Positions 35,655 through 45,503 of a stretch of 64,000 nucleotides of DNA are shown here, piece after piece (position 1 is the first letter of the stretch; the number at the start of each line of letters is the position of its first letter). Source of the stretch: Bradyrhizobium sp. SZCCT0148. Its GTDB lineage: Bacteria; Pseudomonadota; Alphaproteobacteria; Rhizobiales; Xanthobacteraceae. Position numbers and translations under genes: made by a program. Under the pieces are notes generated by a model. It made no database searches. It was not told where the DNA came from and saw only the letters and a list, made by a program, of their open reading frames with translations. Location of the stretch: assembly GCF_018129985.1 (NCBI RefSeq), contig NZ_JAFCKT010000002.1, forward strand, positions 124,001-188,000. Reading direction: 5' to 3'.

Positions 35655-37301
35655 TCAGCACCCGCGCCGATAGACCCGCAGCGTCACGTCCGGAAAGCTC
35701 ATGCTGTCGAGCAGGCAGACGCCCTTGTCCGCGTCCATGCGGGCGATGAGTTCGTCGCCGACGCGAGGGCCAATCAGCGTGTGCTGGATCGAACTCGAGA
35801 CGACGAAGATCTCGGACTGCAGAAGCCCGTCTGCAGTCGCCGCTGCCGTTCGATGCCACATCTCGCCACGGACGACGAGATTTATATGCGCCCTTGCCGC
35901 ATATAATTGAATGGTCGCGGGCGTGACGGGATAGGGGCTCGAAAAGCCGACATAGAGCGGTCCCGACGGCGGCGGCTTGACGTCGCGAAGGAGCGACCAG
36001 AGACGCTGGGTCGATGCGCGGATGCTGTCCTGCTGCTGCGCGCTCAGCGACGTCGCTATGCTGAGCTGACCGATCACGACGTCCTTGACGAACAGCGCGA
36101 AGGCGATCGCGAGCGCAAGCACCCGGCCCGCCGTCAACAGGCGGCGGCGGGTGTCTTTCGCAAGCGCCGTGCGCGCAAGCAGCGATTCAATGGACGCCAT
36201 GCAGGCGCAACCATTGAGGACGATCGCGACGATGAACACGCCGTAGAACATTGCGCCGAAAAAGTAGGTTTTGATCTCGGCAACGGACGGAATGGCGTAG
36301 GCGATCAGCATGGTCGCGAGCAGAACCACGGCATCCAGCACCGCAGCCCGTCCCTCGATCGTAGCGAACACGAAACGCAGCAGCATCAAGGCCACCCCGA
36401 TGACGAACCAATGGTGCAGGCCGAACCGACCGTCCCCGCCGATCGAGAAGCGCAGCAGTCCGGGCCAGAAACCTTCGCCCGTCGTCCAGAGGTCGCGCTG
36501 GCCGATGAACACCATGAGAATGTAAGTGACGGTCTCGACCAAGGCGGGCCCGATCAGCACGGCCGTGGTCGCGACCAACGGCAGCACGAACCACAATAGC
36601 GCGCCGAGTGCAGTCCTGATCGACGGGCGCAATCCGCCGGCCTGGATACAATCGATGACCAGCCGGATCGCGAACGTACTGCCGAGCAGAGCGAGCGCAG
36701 CCGGAAACGACGTCGGCTTGATGCAGGCGGCGAGTGCGCAGGCAACGCCGAGGCCGGCCAGCGAGCTTGTGCTGCGCCGGAGCACGCCGCGATAGACGAC
36801 GGCACCGGCGGCAAAGCCGACGGCCAGTCCCGAGGGCAGATCGGGACGCGCCTCGGTGACCGTGTGCCACAGCACCGGCACGCACGCTGCTGCGACCAGA
36901 CACGCTGCGATCTCGAGGACCGGCCGTCGCCGAACCAGCCAGACGATCCCGAGCAGGAAGCCGAACACGAGCACGGCATGAACGAGATAGGGACCGACAT
37001 AGCTTTCGGGAAACAACCGAAAGCCAGTTGCCGCCACCAGCGTCGAAAACGGCGCATGGTGATGCAGCAAGTCCCAGACGCTGCCGGCGACGCCGCGGCT
37101 TTCGAAGGCGTTCACCCACCTGACCGCGTCGCCGAAATAGGCGACGTCGTCATAGAGCGGCGGCACCGACAGCCGGCCGTGCAGGCGCGAGGCATCGAGC
37201 GACCTGGAGGCAACGACGGCGGTGATCAGCCCCGCAAGGAGAACGAGGCCGGACAGCCGGATCCAGTCGCTCCGATCCGCGGACCCCGCTCCGTTCGCCA
37301 T
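35655..37301 (-). CDS. Polytopic membrane protein, GT-C glycosyltransferase-like
   Basis: A 548-residue protein with about 11-12 membrane segments. The first large periplasmic loop contains YDDVAYFGDAVRWVNA, the acidic pair typical of GT-C fold enzymes (ArnT/GT39/GT83). The C-terminal 110 residues are a soluble domain. Family members transfer sugars from polyprenyl phosphate carriers to lipids or polymers, but I cannot name a substrate and confidence is limited to the fold. The start is uncertain: ATG at 37301 or 37358; the frame also continues into the tRNA-Thr gene. Confidence 0.7.
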   Translation of the reverse strand: MANGAGSADRSDWIRLSGLVLLAGLITAVVASRSLDASRLHGRLSVPPLYDDVAYFGDAVRWVNAFESRGVAGSVWDLLHHHAPFSTLVAATGFRLFPESYVGPYLVHAVLVFGFLLGIVWLVRRRPVLEIAACLVAAACVPVLWHTVTEARPDLPSGLAVGFAAGAVVYRGVLRRSTSSLAGLGVACALAACIKPTSFPAALALLGSTFAIRLVIDCIQAGGLRPSIRTALGALLWFVLPLVATTAVLIGPALVETVTYILMVFIGQRDLWTTGEGFWPGLLRFSIGGDGRFGLHHWFVIGVALMLLRFVFATIEGRAAVLDAVVLLATMLIAYAIPSVAEIKTYFFGAMFYGVFIVAIVLNGCACMASIESLLARTALAKDTRRRLLTAGRVLALAIAFALFVKDVVIGQLSIATSLSAQQQDSIRASTQRLWSLLRDVKPPPSGPLYVGFSSPYPVTPATIQLYAARAHINLVVRGEMWHRTAAATADGLLQSEIFVVSSSIQHTLIGPRVGDELIARMDADKGVCLLDSMSFPDVTLRVYRRGC

Positions 37302-37428
37302 GCCGCTGCCTGCCCCATCGCTCGCACCCGCCGGCGCGCATCGTAGAGACGCCAGCATCGCGCGCAACGCGCCGGATGCAATGTCCGGGACCTTGGCTCT
37401 CTTGTTCGATCGGATGACAACGGGGCGC

Positions 37429-37504
37429 TGGTGCCGCAAGAGGGATTCGAACCCCCGACCCCGTCATTACGAATGACGTGCTCTACCAACTGAGCTATTG
37501 CGGC
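37429..37504 (-). tRNA. tRNA-Thr, anticodon CGT
   Basis: A 76-base cloverleaf on the minus strand with an encoded CCA. The acceptor GCCGCAA pairs perfectly with TTGCGGC. The D arm is GCTCAGTTGGTAGAGC. The anticodon stem CGTCA/TGACG has loop TTCGTAA, giving anticodon CGT for codon ACG. The T arm GGGGGTTCGAATCCCTC is regular. Confidence 0.97.
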
Positions 37505-37550
37505 GAACCCTGCCGGGGCCAAGGCGAAGCCGGCCCCGATACGCGCGCCC

Positions 37551-37579
37551 CTGATATCGGGCATGGCCCGAATTGGCAA
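37551..37579 (-). promoter_or_regulatory. Sigma-70-like promoter for tRNA-Thr
   Basis: On the minus strand, TTGCCA (37579-37574) and TATCAG (37556-37551) are separated by 17 bases, about 47 bases upstream of the tRNA. A GC-rich hairpin (CGGGGCC/GGCCCCG, 37514-37538) lies between them and the tRNA. Confidence 0.4.
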
Positions 37580-37604
37580 GGACATGCCGGGTTGGAAATG
37601 CGGC

Positions 37605-39341
37605 TCACGCGCCCCAGCGGGACCAGAATCCGCGCCAGCCCCCGGCCTGGGCCTTGGGTGTGCCGATTTGTTCCGTAAATTCATCGCTCGGACCCTCGTC
37701 GTCGATCCCGGGATCGTCGGGGGCCCGGACGATCGGGATGACCGCAGGAATCGGCGCGGCCGCGGGTTTGCCGAGATCGGCGCGGCTCCGGAACACCGGT
37801 GTCGCCGCCGGCGGCGATGATTCGGCGACTTCAGAGGCCGGCTCGACCGATTCGGCGGTCGCAACGGGCGGCTCTTCCTTGGTTATCAGGGGCGAGTTGT
37901 CCTGTGCCGCCGGCAGCGGCGCTGGTGCTGCCGCGGGCAGTTCCGCCGGGCCTTCGCTGGGAGCGGCCGTCACCCGCTTCGGTGGCGGAGCCGCCAACAT
38001 GGCCTCCTCGAAGGCCGAGGATTCGATCGTGGCCCCCTTGTCCGAAGGTAGGCTCGCGACCGGCGTCTGCCACTGGAACGCATCGAGCCGGCCGGTGACC
38101 GGGGAGACCGGGCGCCAGCGGTCGCTGACATAGCCGTCGGCAGTCCAGGCCGGATCGTGCCGGCCACGCACCGCGCGCAGGGTCCAGGCGCGGGCACGGC
38201 CGCTATCGCCATGCTCGGCACGCTCGATCTCGGCCATCAGCAGCGCGACGCGCTGCGTCGGATCGTTGACGTAAGGCGCAAGCACTTCGCGCGCACGCGC
38301 GAATTCGGAGGCGTCGATGGCGGCACGCGCGATCGCGAGTTGACCTTCGACATGGCCGGGCTTGTCGGCTGGGGTCTTGGCCGCGAGCGTCTCGACCCGC
38401 TGCAGGCGTTGACGCGAGGAGTCGCCGAGTTTCACGTGCGCATAGGCGTCCGCAAGATCGGGATGCGGATTGGCGAGCCAGGCGGTCTCCACAAACTTCA
38501 TCGCACGGCGCACCTGATGCGCCTCGCTCTCGAATTTTGCGGCGAGCACCGCCGCCGGCACCAGCGTCGGCGCCAGCTTGATCGCCTCCATTACGCTTTC
38601 GCGCGCGACGTCGCGGTCCATGGTTTCCAATTCCAGCGCACGTGCGGTGAGCAACACGCCGCGCTGGCGGCGATAGGCCGGCTTGTCGATCAGGCCTGCG
38701 GACAAATTCGAATCGAGGATCGCGAGCGCGCCGCTCCAGTCGCCGCGCGCGCAGCGGAAGCCGAGCACCGCATGCGAGGCCCAGGTCGAGGACGGCGACA
38801 GCTTGATCGCTTCCTCCGCGATCATCACGGCGCCGACCGCATCGTCGGCGCGCTGCGCCTCGATAAACAGCCCGCGCAGGCCGAGCAGGCGGGTGTCCTC
38901 GCGCTCGGCCATGACGCGGAAGACGCGCTGCGCCTCGTCGCGATTGCCTTCGAGCTGCGCCGACTGCGCATGCAGGAGCAGCGCGAGCGGATCGTTCGGC
39001 GCATGCCGCCGCGCCGCCTCGGCGTGCCGGCGGGCGAGCGCGGTGTCGCCATGACCGATCGCGAGCAGGCCGTGGGTGATGGCGTGGCGGCCCCGCGCGT
39101 GGCGCTTGTCTTGGCGACGGCGCCGCAGACGCCCCGGTGTGCGCCAGATCGTCGTCAGGATGCTCCAGACCAGCACGACAGCCGCGGCAAACAGGCCGAG
39201 CAGGAGCACGAATCTGGGCAGCGTGGTCGAGATACGGAAACCACCCGCGGTCAGGACGAGATCGCCGGGCTGGTCGGCAACCCAGGCCGCGCCGGCCGCC
39301 GCCAGCGCGATCAGGACGAGGAAGAGGACGATGCGAAGCAT
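37605..39341 (-). CDS. hemY: HemY-family TPR membrane protein (heme-biosynthesis associated)
   Basis: A 578-residue protein with two N-terminal membrane helices (about 3-22 and 42-66) and a short periplasmic loop. The HemY_N segment LTAGGFRISTTLPRFVLLLG lies within this region. A cytosolic array of TPR-like helical repeats follows (100-400), and a low-complexity Pro/Ala tail ends the protein. Despite its name this is not the Gram-positive protoporphyrinogen oxidase; it is the HemX/HemY operon partner seen in proteobacteria. It lies 36 bases after the Mic60-like gene, downstream of hemD, in one operon. Confidence 0.88.
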   Translation of the reverse strand: MLRIVLFLVLIALAAAGAAWVADQPGDLVLTAGGFRISTTLPRFVLLLGLFAAAVVLVWSILTTIWRTPGRLRRRRQDKRHARGRHAITHGLLAIGHGDTALARRHAEAARRHAPNDPLALLLHAQSAQLEGNRDEAQRVFRVMAEREDTRLLGLRGLFIEAQRADDAVGAVMIAEEAIKLSPSSTWASHAVLGFRCARGDWSGALAILDSNLSAGLIDKPAYRRQRGVLLTARALELETMDRDVARESVMEAIKLAPTLVPAAVLAAKFESEAHQVRRAMKFVETAWLANPHPDLADAYAHVKLGDSSRQRLQRVETLAAKTPADKPGHVEGQLAIARAAIDASEFARAREVLAPYVNDPTQRVALLMAEIERAEHGDSGRARAWTLRAVRGRHDPAWTADGYVSDRWRPVSPVTGRLDAFQWQTPVASLPSDKGATIESSAFEEAMLAAPPPKRVTAAPSEGPAELPAAAPAPLPAAQDNSPLITKEEPPVATAESVEPASEVAESSPPAATPVFRSRADLGKPAAAPIPAVIPIVRAPDDPGIDDEGPSDEFTEQIGTPKAQAGGWRGFWSRWGA

Positions 39342-39377
39342 GACGATCCCTATACGCGCTGATTGTTGCGCGAACCT

Positions 39378-40643
39378 TTATTGAGCAGGCTTGACGAGAT
39401 CCGCCATCGCATCGTCGGCGAATTTGCGGGAGGCGGCGAGCGCAGCGTCGCGGGCATCGGCCTTGTCGAGCCAGGCCTGTGCCGGTGCACGGTCGGCCTC
39501 GGGCAGCGTCTTGAGCTCGCGTCGCGCTTCCACGAAATCGTTGCGCAACGCAGCCGCCGTCACCCGCGCGACGATGGCGCCGCGATCATTGCCGACCCCG
39601 TCGGTGCGCTCGATGCGGACGAGCTTCGACGCGCCTGCCTGAAGTCGCTCGACGATGCCCGTTCCGCTGGCCTGGGCTTCCACCGGCGGCGACAGCTTCG
39701 GCACGATGTTGAGCAGCTCGCGACTCAGCGCCACCGGCGTCGGGATGCCTGACGTGGCAAACGTGTCGAGTGGCTTCAGCATATCGGGCTTTGCCGCCAT
39801 CGACCGCGCTGCGGCCAATTGCGATTCATAAGAATCGCCGTGGCGAACGGCGACGTCGAGCAGGGCAGCTGCCACCACATGGCGCAGCGGCTTGTCGTCC
39901 ATCTTCTTCGCATCGGCGATCTTCTCGCCCTGCTGCGCGAGCTCGGCGCGTTCGATCTTGCCGGAACGCTCAAGCTCGGCGATGCGATCACTCAGAGCCG
40001 CGAGATCGGGCGCGGCAGTGCGTGGGGCCGATTTCGCATCGTTCAATGTGCTCGCGGTCTTGTCGAGTTGCGTCCGCAGATTGGCGACGTCGTTGCGCAA
40101 GCTGCTTGCGGACTTCTCCAGCACGTCGATCCGCGCCACCATCGCCGGATCGGCGGCGGGCTTGCCGGCCTTGGCTTCGACGACCCTGGCTTCGACTGCC
40201 GCAACGCGGCCGCTCAGCGCATCGACCGTCGCGCTCGTGACTTGCGGAGCGGCCGGCGGCGCCTGCACGGCGGGCCAGCCCAGCATCCAGCCGACCCCGA
40301 TCACGACCGCCGCGGCGACAGCGCCGGAGAACGGCGCAATGACCCAGGGCGAAATCGGCGGGGACACGACGGCAGGCTGTTCCTCGGCGCGCTCAGGCTG
40401 CGACGCGGACTTGACCTCTTCGGACCCGATCGCTTCGGACTTCATCCCTCCGAATTCGGAATCCTCGACCTTGGCCTGCTCGTGCGCGGCCTGCTCGGGC
40501 TGTGCGTGCGCCTCCGGCTCGACGGCCGTTTCCTGCGGCTGGGTCGAGACTTCGGTGGCCTCGAGGTCGATGGTGGTCGGAGTGCGCTTGGCACGGCCGG
40601 ACTCAGGAGCCAATCCTGCGTCTTCAGGCTTGTCGTCGGCCAT
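39378..40643 (-). CDS. Mitofilin/Mic60-like inner-membrane protein (COG4223 type)
   Basis: A 421-residue protein: acidic N-terminal region (1-98), one membrane segment (100-123), a coiled coil (about 138-215), and a C-terminal helical domain that fits alphaproteobacterial Mic60 (RHVVAAALLDVAVRHGDSY, then VARVTAAALRNDFVEARREL). Alphaproteobacterial Mic60 is known from the heme gene neighbourhood and shapes intracytoplasmic membranes, as its mitochondrial relative shapes cristae. The ATG follows GAGGAAC. It sits between hemD (64-base gap) and hemY (36-base gap). Confidence 0.85.
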   Translation of the reverse strand: MADDKPEDAGLAPESGRAKRTPTTIDLEATEVSTQPQETAVEPEAHAQPEQAAHEQAKVEDSEFGGMKSEAIGSEEVKSASQPERAEEQPAVVSPPISPWVIAPFSGAVAAAVVIGVGWMLGWPAVQAPPAAPQVTSATVDALSGRVAAVEARVVEAKAGKPAADPAMVARIDVLEKSASSLRNDVANLRTQLDKTASTLNDAKSAPRTAAPDLAALSDRIAELERSGKIERAELAQQGEKIADAKKMDDKPLRHVVAAALLDVAVRHGDSYESQLAAARSMAAKPDMLKPLDTFATSGIPTPVALSRELLNIVPKLSPPVEAQASGTGIVERLQAGASKLVRIERTDGVGNDRGAIVARVTAAALRNDFVEARRELKTLPEADRAPAQAWLDKADARDAALAASRKFADDAMADLVKPAQ

Positions 40644-40707
40644 CGTGACGGTTCCTCACACTTCCATACTCGGGACGGACCGATTACGTCGGATTCGGCC
40701 CGACCTC

Positions 40708-41454
40708 TTACGCCAAACGGGTGCGCAAAGCACGCTCCAAGGTGTCAAATAAGGCATTTTCGTCCGGCGTCGCAGCCACCAGGACCTGTGACGCGCCGGC
40801 ATCGCGCAGCACGCTGGCAACTGTCTCGGACAGGCAGCATTGCGGGATCGCCAGCGCCGAGATCTCGACGCCTTCATCCCTGGCGGCATCCAGGAACGCG
40901 CGGGCGCTGCGCCGGGAGTAGTGCAGCACCGCCTCGACGCCGTGGGCCGCGAAGCCCTCGCAGACCTCGCGCGGCAGATGCTTGACCGGCGCCATGCGAT
41001 AGGTCGTCTGCGTGACCACGCTGAACCCCTCCGCCCCGAGCTCGCCGCCGAGGTCGCGCGACAGATCCGCGCCTGCGAGATACAGCAGCGTGCTCTTTTT
41101 CTTAAGCAACTTGTCGCGAGCGCTCTGCATCACCTTGTCGCGCAGGGACGCGGCATCGCCCCCGGCGACGATCACCTCGGCAAAGCCGGCCTCGCGCGCC
41201 GCAGCAGCCGTATGCTCGCCGACCGCGAACAAAGGCAGCTGCAACAGACCAAATTCCCGCAATTGTGACGTGACGGCCCGGATCGCGTTGGCGGACGTGA
41301 CGAGGATGGCACCGTAGGGAGCTTCACTCTCGTCATGGAAGGCGACCGGCTCGAACTTGAGCACCGGCGCAAGCAGCACGGCATGGCCACGCGCGCGCAG
41401 ACCTTCCGCCGTCGCCTCATTGTCGGGATGCGGCCGTGTAACAAGAATGGACAT
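40708..41454 (-). CDS. hemD: Uroporphyrinogen-III synthase
   Basis: A 248-residue cytosolic enzyme that closes hydroxymethylbilane to uroporphyrinogen III with ring-D inversion. The family is poorly conserved, but MSILVTRPHPDNEATAEGLR at the N-terminus, LVTSANAIRAV in the middle and TYRMAP plus YSRRSARAFLDA near the end are typical. The start ATG is at 41454; the long upstream frame overlaps tsaD antisense and is rejected. It heads the hemD-mic60-hemY operon and diverges from tsaD. hemC, often just upstream, is not here. Confidence 0.9.
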   Translation of the reverse strand: MSILVTRPHPDNEATAEGLRARGHAVLLAPVLKFEPVAFHDESEAPYGAILVTSANAIRAVTSQLREFGLLQLPLFAVGEHTAAAAREAGFAEVIVAGGDAASLRDKVMQSARDKLLKKKSTLLYLAGADLSRDLGGELGAEGFSVVTQTTYRMAPVKHLPREVCEGFAAHGVEAVLHYSRRSARAFLDAARDEGVEISALAIPQCCLSETVASVLRDAGASQVLVAATPDENALFDTLERALRTRLA

Positions 41455-41586
41455 CGCAGGTGTTCCCGAGTCAATTTGCGGCGACGCAGCCGTGAGGAAG
41501 CCGCGCGCGGCGATTGCGCAATCTGGCCCCGGAATGCTACCGGACGTACCAGAACTCCGCTTTCCGGATGAGCGCAAGGGCGCAAA

Positions 41587-42678
41587 TTGGATAACAATTC
41601 GCCAATGCTGGTGCTGGGCATCGAAACGACCTGCGACGAGACCGCCGCGGCGGTGGTCGAACGCACGTCTGACGGCAACGGCAAGATTCTCTCGAACGTC
41701 GTCCGTTCCCAGATCGAGGAACACGCCCGCTTCGGCGGCGTGGTGCCGGAGATCGCCGCCCGCGCCCATGTCGACCTGCTCGACGGCATCATCGAGCGCG
41801 CGATGCAGGAGGCCGGTGTCGGCTTCGCTCAGCTCGGCGGCGTCGCGGCCGCGGCGGGGCCGGGCCTGATCGGCGGCGTCATCGTCGGACTCACCACCGC
41901 AAAGGCGATCGCGATGGTGCACGACACGCCGCTGGTCGCGGTGAACCATCTGGAGGCGCATGCGCTGACGCCGCGGCTCACGGACGGAATCGAATTTCCC
42001 TATTGCCTGTTCCTCGCCTCGGGCGGCCACACCCAGATCGTCGCGGTCACCGGCGTCGGCCAATATGTGCGGCTCGGCACCACCGTCGACGATGCGATCG
42101 GCGAGGCCTTCGACAAGGTCGCGAAGATGCTGGGCCTGCCTTATCCAGGTGGTCCGCAGGTGGAACGCGCGGCCGCAAGCGGCGACGCCACGCGCTTTGC
42201 GCTTCCGCGTCCGATGCAGGGACGCCCCGATGCCAATTTCTCGCTGTCGGGATTGAAGACGGCGGTCCGCACCGAAGCGAGCCGGCTGGGCGAGATCACG
42301 CCGCAGGACATCAGCGATCTCTGCGCGAGCTTCCAGGCCGCCGTACTGGATTCGACCGCCGACCGGTTGAGTGTCGGCCTCAGGCTGTTCCGCGAACAAT
42401 TCGGCGCGCCGCGCGCCCTCGTCGCGGCTGGCGGCGTTGCCGCCAATCAGGCGATCCGCGGCGCCCTCGATGAGGTCGCACGGCAAGCCGGGACGCAACT
42501 GATCATGCCGCCGCCTGCGCTTTGCACCGACAATGGTGCGATGATCGCCTGGGCCGGCGCCGAACGCCTCGCGCTCGGCCTGACCGATACGATGGAAGCG
42601 CAGCCCCGCGCGCGCTGGTTGCTCGACGCCAACGCAACGGCGCCGGCGGGCTACGGCAAGACCCGGGCAGGATACTAG
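41587..42678 (+). CDS. tsaD: tRNA N6-adenosine threonylcarbamoyltransferase
   Basis: A 363-residue ASKHA-fold enzyme that transfers the threonylcarbamoyl group to A37 of ANN-reading tRNAs, with TsaB and TsaE. The iron-binding HLEAH motif gives H121 and H125; GIETTCDET at 11-19 and ASGGHTQ are family blocks. A TTG start at 41587 has AAGG close upstream. An ATG at 41605 (MLVLGIE) is the alternative but has no ribosome site. Its stop is two bases before gpsA, so the genes form an operon. Confidence 0.96.
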   Translation: MDNNSPMLVLGIETTCDETAAAVVERTSDGNGKILSNVVRSQIEEHARFGGVVPEIAARAHVDLLDGIIERAMQEAGVGFAQLGGVAAAAGPGLIGGVIVGLTTAKAIAMVHDTPLVAVNHLEAHALTPRLTDGIEFPYCLFLASGGHTQIVAVTGVGQYVRLGTTVDDAIGEAFDKVAKMLGLPYPGGPQVERAAASGDATRFALPRPMQGRPDANFSLSGLKTAVRTEASRLGEITPQDISDLCASFQAAVLDSTADRLSVGLRLFREQFGAPRALVAAGGVAANQAIRGALDEVARQAGTQLIMPPPALCTDNGAMIAWAGAERLALGLTDTMEAQPRARWLLDANATAPAGYGKTRAGY

Positions 42679-42680
42679 CA

Positions 42681-43661
42681 ATGCCGGCGTTCGACTCCGT
42701 CGCGGTGATCGGCGCAGGGGCCTGGGGGACCGCACTCGCAACCGTGGCGGCGCGGGCGGGGCGGAGCGTCACGCTCTGGGCACGCAATGCGGAGCACGCC
42801 GCGCGGATCGCATCGACACGCGATAATCCGCGGCTGCCCGGCGTGCGGATCGCTGCTGACATCGTCATCACCAGCGATCTCGCCAAGTCGTCGCGCGCCG
42901 ACGTGCTGCTGATCGCGACACCGGCGCAGCATTTGCGTGGCGCGGTCAACATGCTGGCCTCGCATCTGACAGGGCCGGCGCCGATCGTTGCCTGCGCCAA
43001 GGGTATCGAGCACGGCACTCATAAATTCATGACCGACGTGATTGCGGAGGCCGCGCCGCACGCGCAGCCCGCGATCCTGTCGGGCCCGAGCTTTGCCGAC
43101 GATGTCGCGCGCGGCTTGCCGACCGCCGTGACGCTGGCGGCAAAGGACGAGGCGCTGGCGAGCAACCTGGTGAAGGCGCTGGGCTCGCCGACGTTTCGTC
43201 CCTATCACTCCACCGACATTCGCGGCGTCGAGATCGGCGGCGCGGCCAAGAACGTCCTGGCGATCGCGGTCGGCATCGCGGTCGGACGCAAGCTCGGCGC
43301 CTCCGCCCAGGCTGCGCTGACGACCCGCGGCTTTGCCGAGCTGACGCGCCTCGGTCGCGCGCTCGGCGCTCGCAGCGAGACGATCACCGGCCTGTCCGGC
43401 CTCGGTGATTTGATTCTGACCTGCTCGAGCCCGCAGTCGCGCAATTTCGCCCTCGGCCTCGCGCTCGGCCGCGGCGAACAGCCACCCGCGGGCAAGCTGG
43501 CGGAGGGCGAGTTCACCGCGCCGGTGCTGATCGAACTCGCGGCTTCGCAAAACGTCGAGATGCCGGTGTCAGAAGCCGTGGCTTCGATCCTGAGCGGCCG
43601 GAGCACGATCGACGCCGCGATCTCCGCACTGATGACGCGCCCCTTCAAGGCGGAGGAATGA
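42681..43661 (+). CDS. gpsA: Glycerol-3-phosphate dehydrogenase [NAD(P)+]
   Basis: A 326-residue cytosolic enzyme reducing dihydroxyacetone phosphate to sn-glycerol 3-phosphate for phospholipid synthesis. The dinucleotide fold starts GAGAWGTA at 11-18, the catalytic lysine is in [11 protein letters not shown], and [11 protein letters not shown] and [12 protein letters not shown] are characteristic. The ATG at 42681 is two bases after the tsaD stop, the common tsaD-gpsA arrangement of alphaproteobacteria. A family A repeat follows. Confidence 0.97.
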   Translation: MPAFDSVAVIGAGAWGTALATVAARAGRSVTLWARNAEHAARIASTRDNPRLPGVRIAADIVITSDLAKSSRADVLLIATPAQHLRGAVNMLASHLTGPAPIVACAKGIEHGTHKFMTDVIAEAAPHAQPAILSGPSFADDVARGLPTAVTLAAKDEALASNLVKALGSPTFRPYHSTDIRGVEIGGAAKNVLAIAVGIAVGRKLGASAQAALTTRGFAELTRLGRALGARSETITGLSGLGDLILTCSSPQSRNFALGLALGRGEQPPAGKLAEGEFTAPVLIELAASQNVEMPVSEAVASILSGRSTIDAAISALMTRPFKAEE

Positions 43662-43670
43662 CATCTTCTC

Positions 43671-43758
43671 GTCATGCCCGCGCTTGTCGCGGGCATCCAC
43701 GTCTTGATATTGAATTGACGGCAGAGATTTCGATGGCCGGCGCAAGCCGGGCCGTGAC
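43671..43758. repeat. Family A intergenic palindromic repeat, full copy
   Basis: Begins GTCATGCCCGCGCTTGTCGC and ends GGCGCAAGCCGGGCCGTGAC, forming an 88-base imperfect inverted repeat between gpsA and the EVE-domain gene on the same strand. Confidence 0.7.
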
Positions 43759-43778
43759 GACTAGATAGGGCGCGCGCG

Positions 43779-44192
43779 ATGAACTACTGGCTGGTGAAAT
43801 CCGAACCATCGGTGTGGTCCTGGGACCAGCAGGTCGCAAAGGGCGCCAAGGGCGAAGCCTGGACCGGCGTGCGCAATTACACCGCACGCATCAATCTCGT
43901 GAACATGAAGAAGGGCGACAAGGCGTTCTTCTATCATTCCAACGAAGGCAAGGAGATCGTCGGCATCGCCGAGATCATCAAGGAGGCCTATCCCGACCCC
44001 ACCGACAAGACCGAGAAATTCGTCTGCGTCGACATCAAGGCCGACAAGCCGTTGAAGACACCGGTGACGATGGCCGCGATCAAGGCCGAGAAGAAGCTCG
44101 CCGAGATGGCTCTGGTGAAATATTCGCGCCTGTCGGTGCAGCCGGTTACGGCCGAGGAATGGAAGCTCGTCTGCAAGATGGGCGGGGTTTAG
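43779..44192 (+). CDS. EVE domain-containing protein
   Basis: A 137-residue single EVE domain, a PUA-like fold related to YTH and expected to read modified bases in DNA or RNA. It starts with NYWLVKSEPSVWSW and contains GVRNYTARINL and FFYHSNEGKEIVGIAEI, the core of the family. Members are close to human THYN1. The target modification is unknown in bacteria. It lies 117 bases after gpsA and is convergent with topoisomerase IB. Confidence 0.93.
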   Translation: MNYWLVKSEPSVWSWDQQVAKGAKGEAWTGVRNYTARINLVNMKKGDKAFFYHSNEGKEIVGIAEIIKEAYPDPTDKTEKFVCVDIKADKPLKTPVTMAAIKAEKKLAEMALVKYSRLSVQPVTAEEWKLVCKMGGV

Positions 44193-44205
44193 GCCGTAGC
44201 CGCCT

Positions 44206-45375
44206 TCAGACCGCGGCGGTTGCGACAACCTGCTGCAGGAGCTGCTCGCGACGTGCCTGCGAGCGCTGGCCCTTCATGGTCGCGGCGAAACGCTCGAGGA
44301 TGCCTTCCTCGAACGCGGTGACGATGGTGTCGTGGACGTAGCTCTTGCGGCAGATCGCCGGCGTGTTGGAGAGTTTGTCGGCGGCGGCGCGGATTGCGTC
44401 CAGCACCTGCTTCTTGCGGCCGCGCTGGCTCGTCGCCGGCGTGATCCGCGACAGTGATTCGACGACGACGGCGGACGCCATCAGCGTGCGGAAATCCTTC
44501 AGCGAAATCTTGATGCCGGCAATCTCGCGCAGAAACGCGTTCACCTGCGTGGTGCTGACCGCCCGCACGATGCCGTAGGCATCGCGATACTGGAACATGC
44601 GCTTGCCGGGGACGCCCTGCAAAATGCCGATGGCGCGCACCAGCTTGGCAGCGTCGCACTCCTTGCGCACCGCCTTGCCGCCCTTCGCCTTGAAGGTCAG
44701 CACGAAGCAATCGTTGTCCAGCGTGACGTTGGATTTCAGCAGCGTGGTGGCGCCACGTGTGCCGTTGAGGCGGGCATAGGATTCGTTGCCGGGGCGGATC
44801 GCGGTGCGCGCGATCAATTCAATCACGGCCGAGAGCGCGAATTCACGCGTCGGCTCGTCGCCCGACAGGAACGCCGAAACCTTGCGTCGGATTTTTGGCA
44901 GCGCGCCGACGAGCTTCTCCAGGCGATGCGCCTTGCGGTGCTCGCGGACCTTTTCCCAGTCGGCGTGGTAGCGGTACTGCAACCGTCCTGCGGCATCGAT
45001 GCCGACGGCCTGCAGATGCGACGTCGGATCGGCGGAGTACCGCACTTCGCGATAGGCCGGAGGCACCGCCATGGCATGGAGGCGGCGGATGGTGCGGGCA
45101 TCGCGGATATGTGCGCCGTTGGGGCGGACGAAGGAATAGCCCTTGCCGCGCTTGATGCGCCGGATCTTCAATTCGTTCTGGTCGCCGAGCCGCAGCCCCA
45201 GCTCCTTGGCCAACGCCTCGACCGTCGCCGCGGGCGCCGTGTCGAAGGCCTTTTTCGGGCTTGGACGCCGGAAGGGGGTCGGTTTCGGCCATTGTCCAAG
45301 GGTCTTGGCGAGCGCAATGGCCGCAGGATCGGCGGAAGCGGGCCGTATCGTCCCGATATTCTGCTGATCCATCAT
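44206..45375 (-). CDS. DNA topoisomerase IB (poxvirus/bacterial type)
   Basis: A 389-residue type IB topoisomerase that relaxes supercoils through a 3'-phosphotyrosyl intermediate. The catalytic tyrosine is Y346 in AICRKSYVHD. Other active-site blocks are IRPGNESYARLNGTRGATTL, containing the first Arg, and the ISLKDFRTLMAS segment with the second Arg. The N-terminal domain contains KRGKGYSFVRPNGAHIRD. Length fits the family. Convergent with the EVE gene. Confidence 0.93.
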   Translation of the reverse strand: MMDQQNIGTIRPASADPAAIALAKTLGQWPKPTPFRRPSPKKAFDTAPAATVEALAKELGLRLGDQNELKIRRIKRGKGYSFVRPNGAHIRDARTIRRLHAMAVPPAYREVRYSADPTSHLQAVGIDAAGRLQYRYHADWEKVREHRKAHRLEKLVGALPKIRRKVSAFLSGDEPTREFALSAVIELIARTAIRPGNESYARLNGTRGATTLLKSNVTLDNDCFVLTFKAKGGKAVRKECDAAKLVRAIGILQGVPGKRMFQYRDAYGIVRAVSTTQVNAFLREIAGIKISLKDFRTLMASAVVVESLSRITPATSQRGRKKQVLDAIRAAADKLSNTPAICRKSYVHDTIVTAFEEGILERFAATMKGQRSQARREQLLQQVVATAAV

Positions 45376-45503
45376 AGCCTTACGCCTTAGCCCTGTCTGT
45401 TATCGGTCAATGCCGCTGTTCTGATTTTTGTTCCGAAGGGCCTCGTTGGACCCGGGTTGGCCATTTAGGGTGTTCCGAACGCTATTGCGAGTCCCGAATC
45501 AGT

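Noticed and set aside
35655..37439. Start of the membrane protein upstream in the tRNA-Thr gene
   Set aside because: The frame runs into the tRNA; the first plausible starts are at 37358 or 37301.
41455..42741. Minus-strand extension of the hemD frame across tsaD
   Set aside because: tsaD is fully supported on the other strand and HemD homology starts at 41454.
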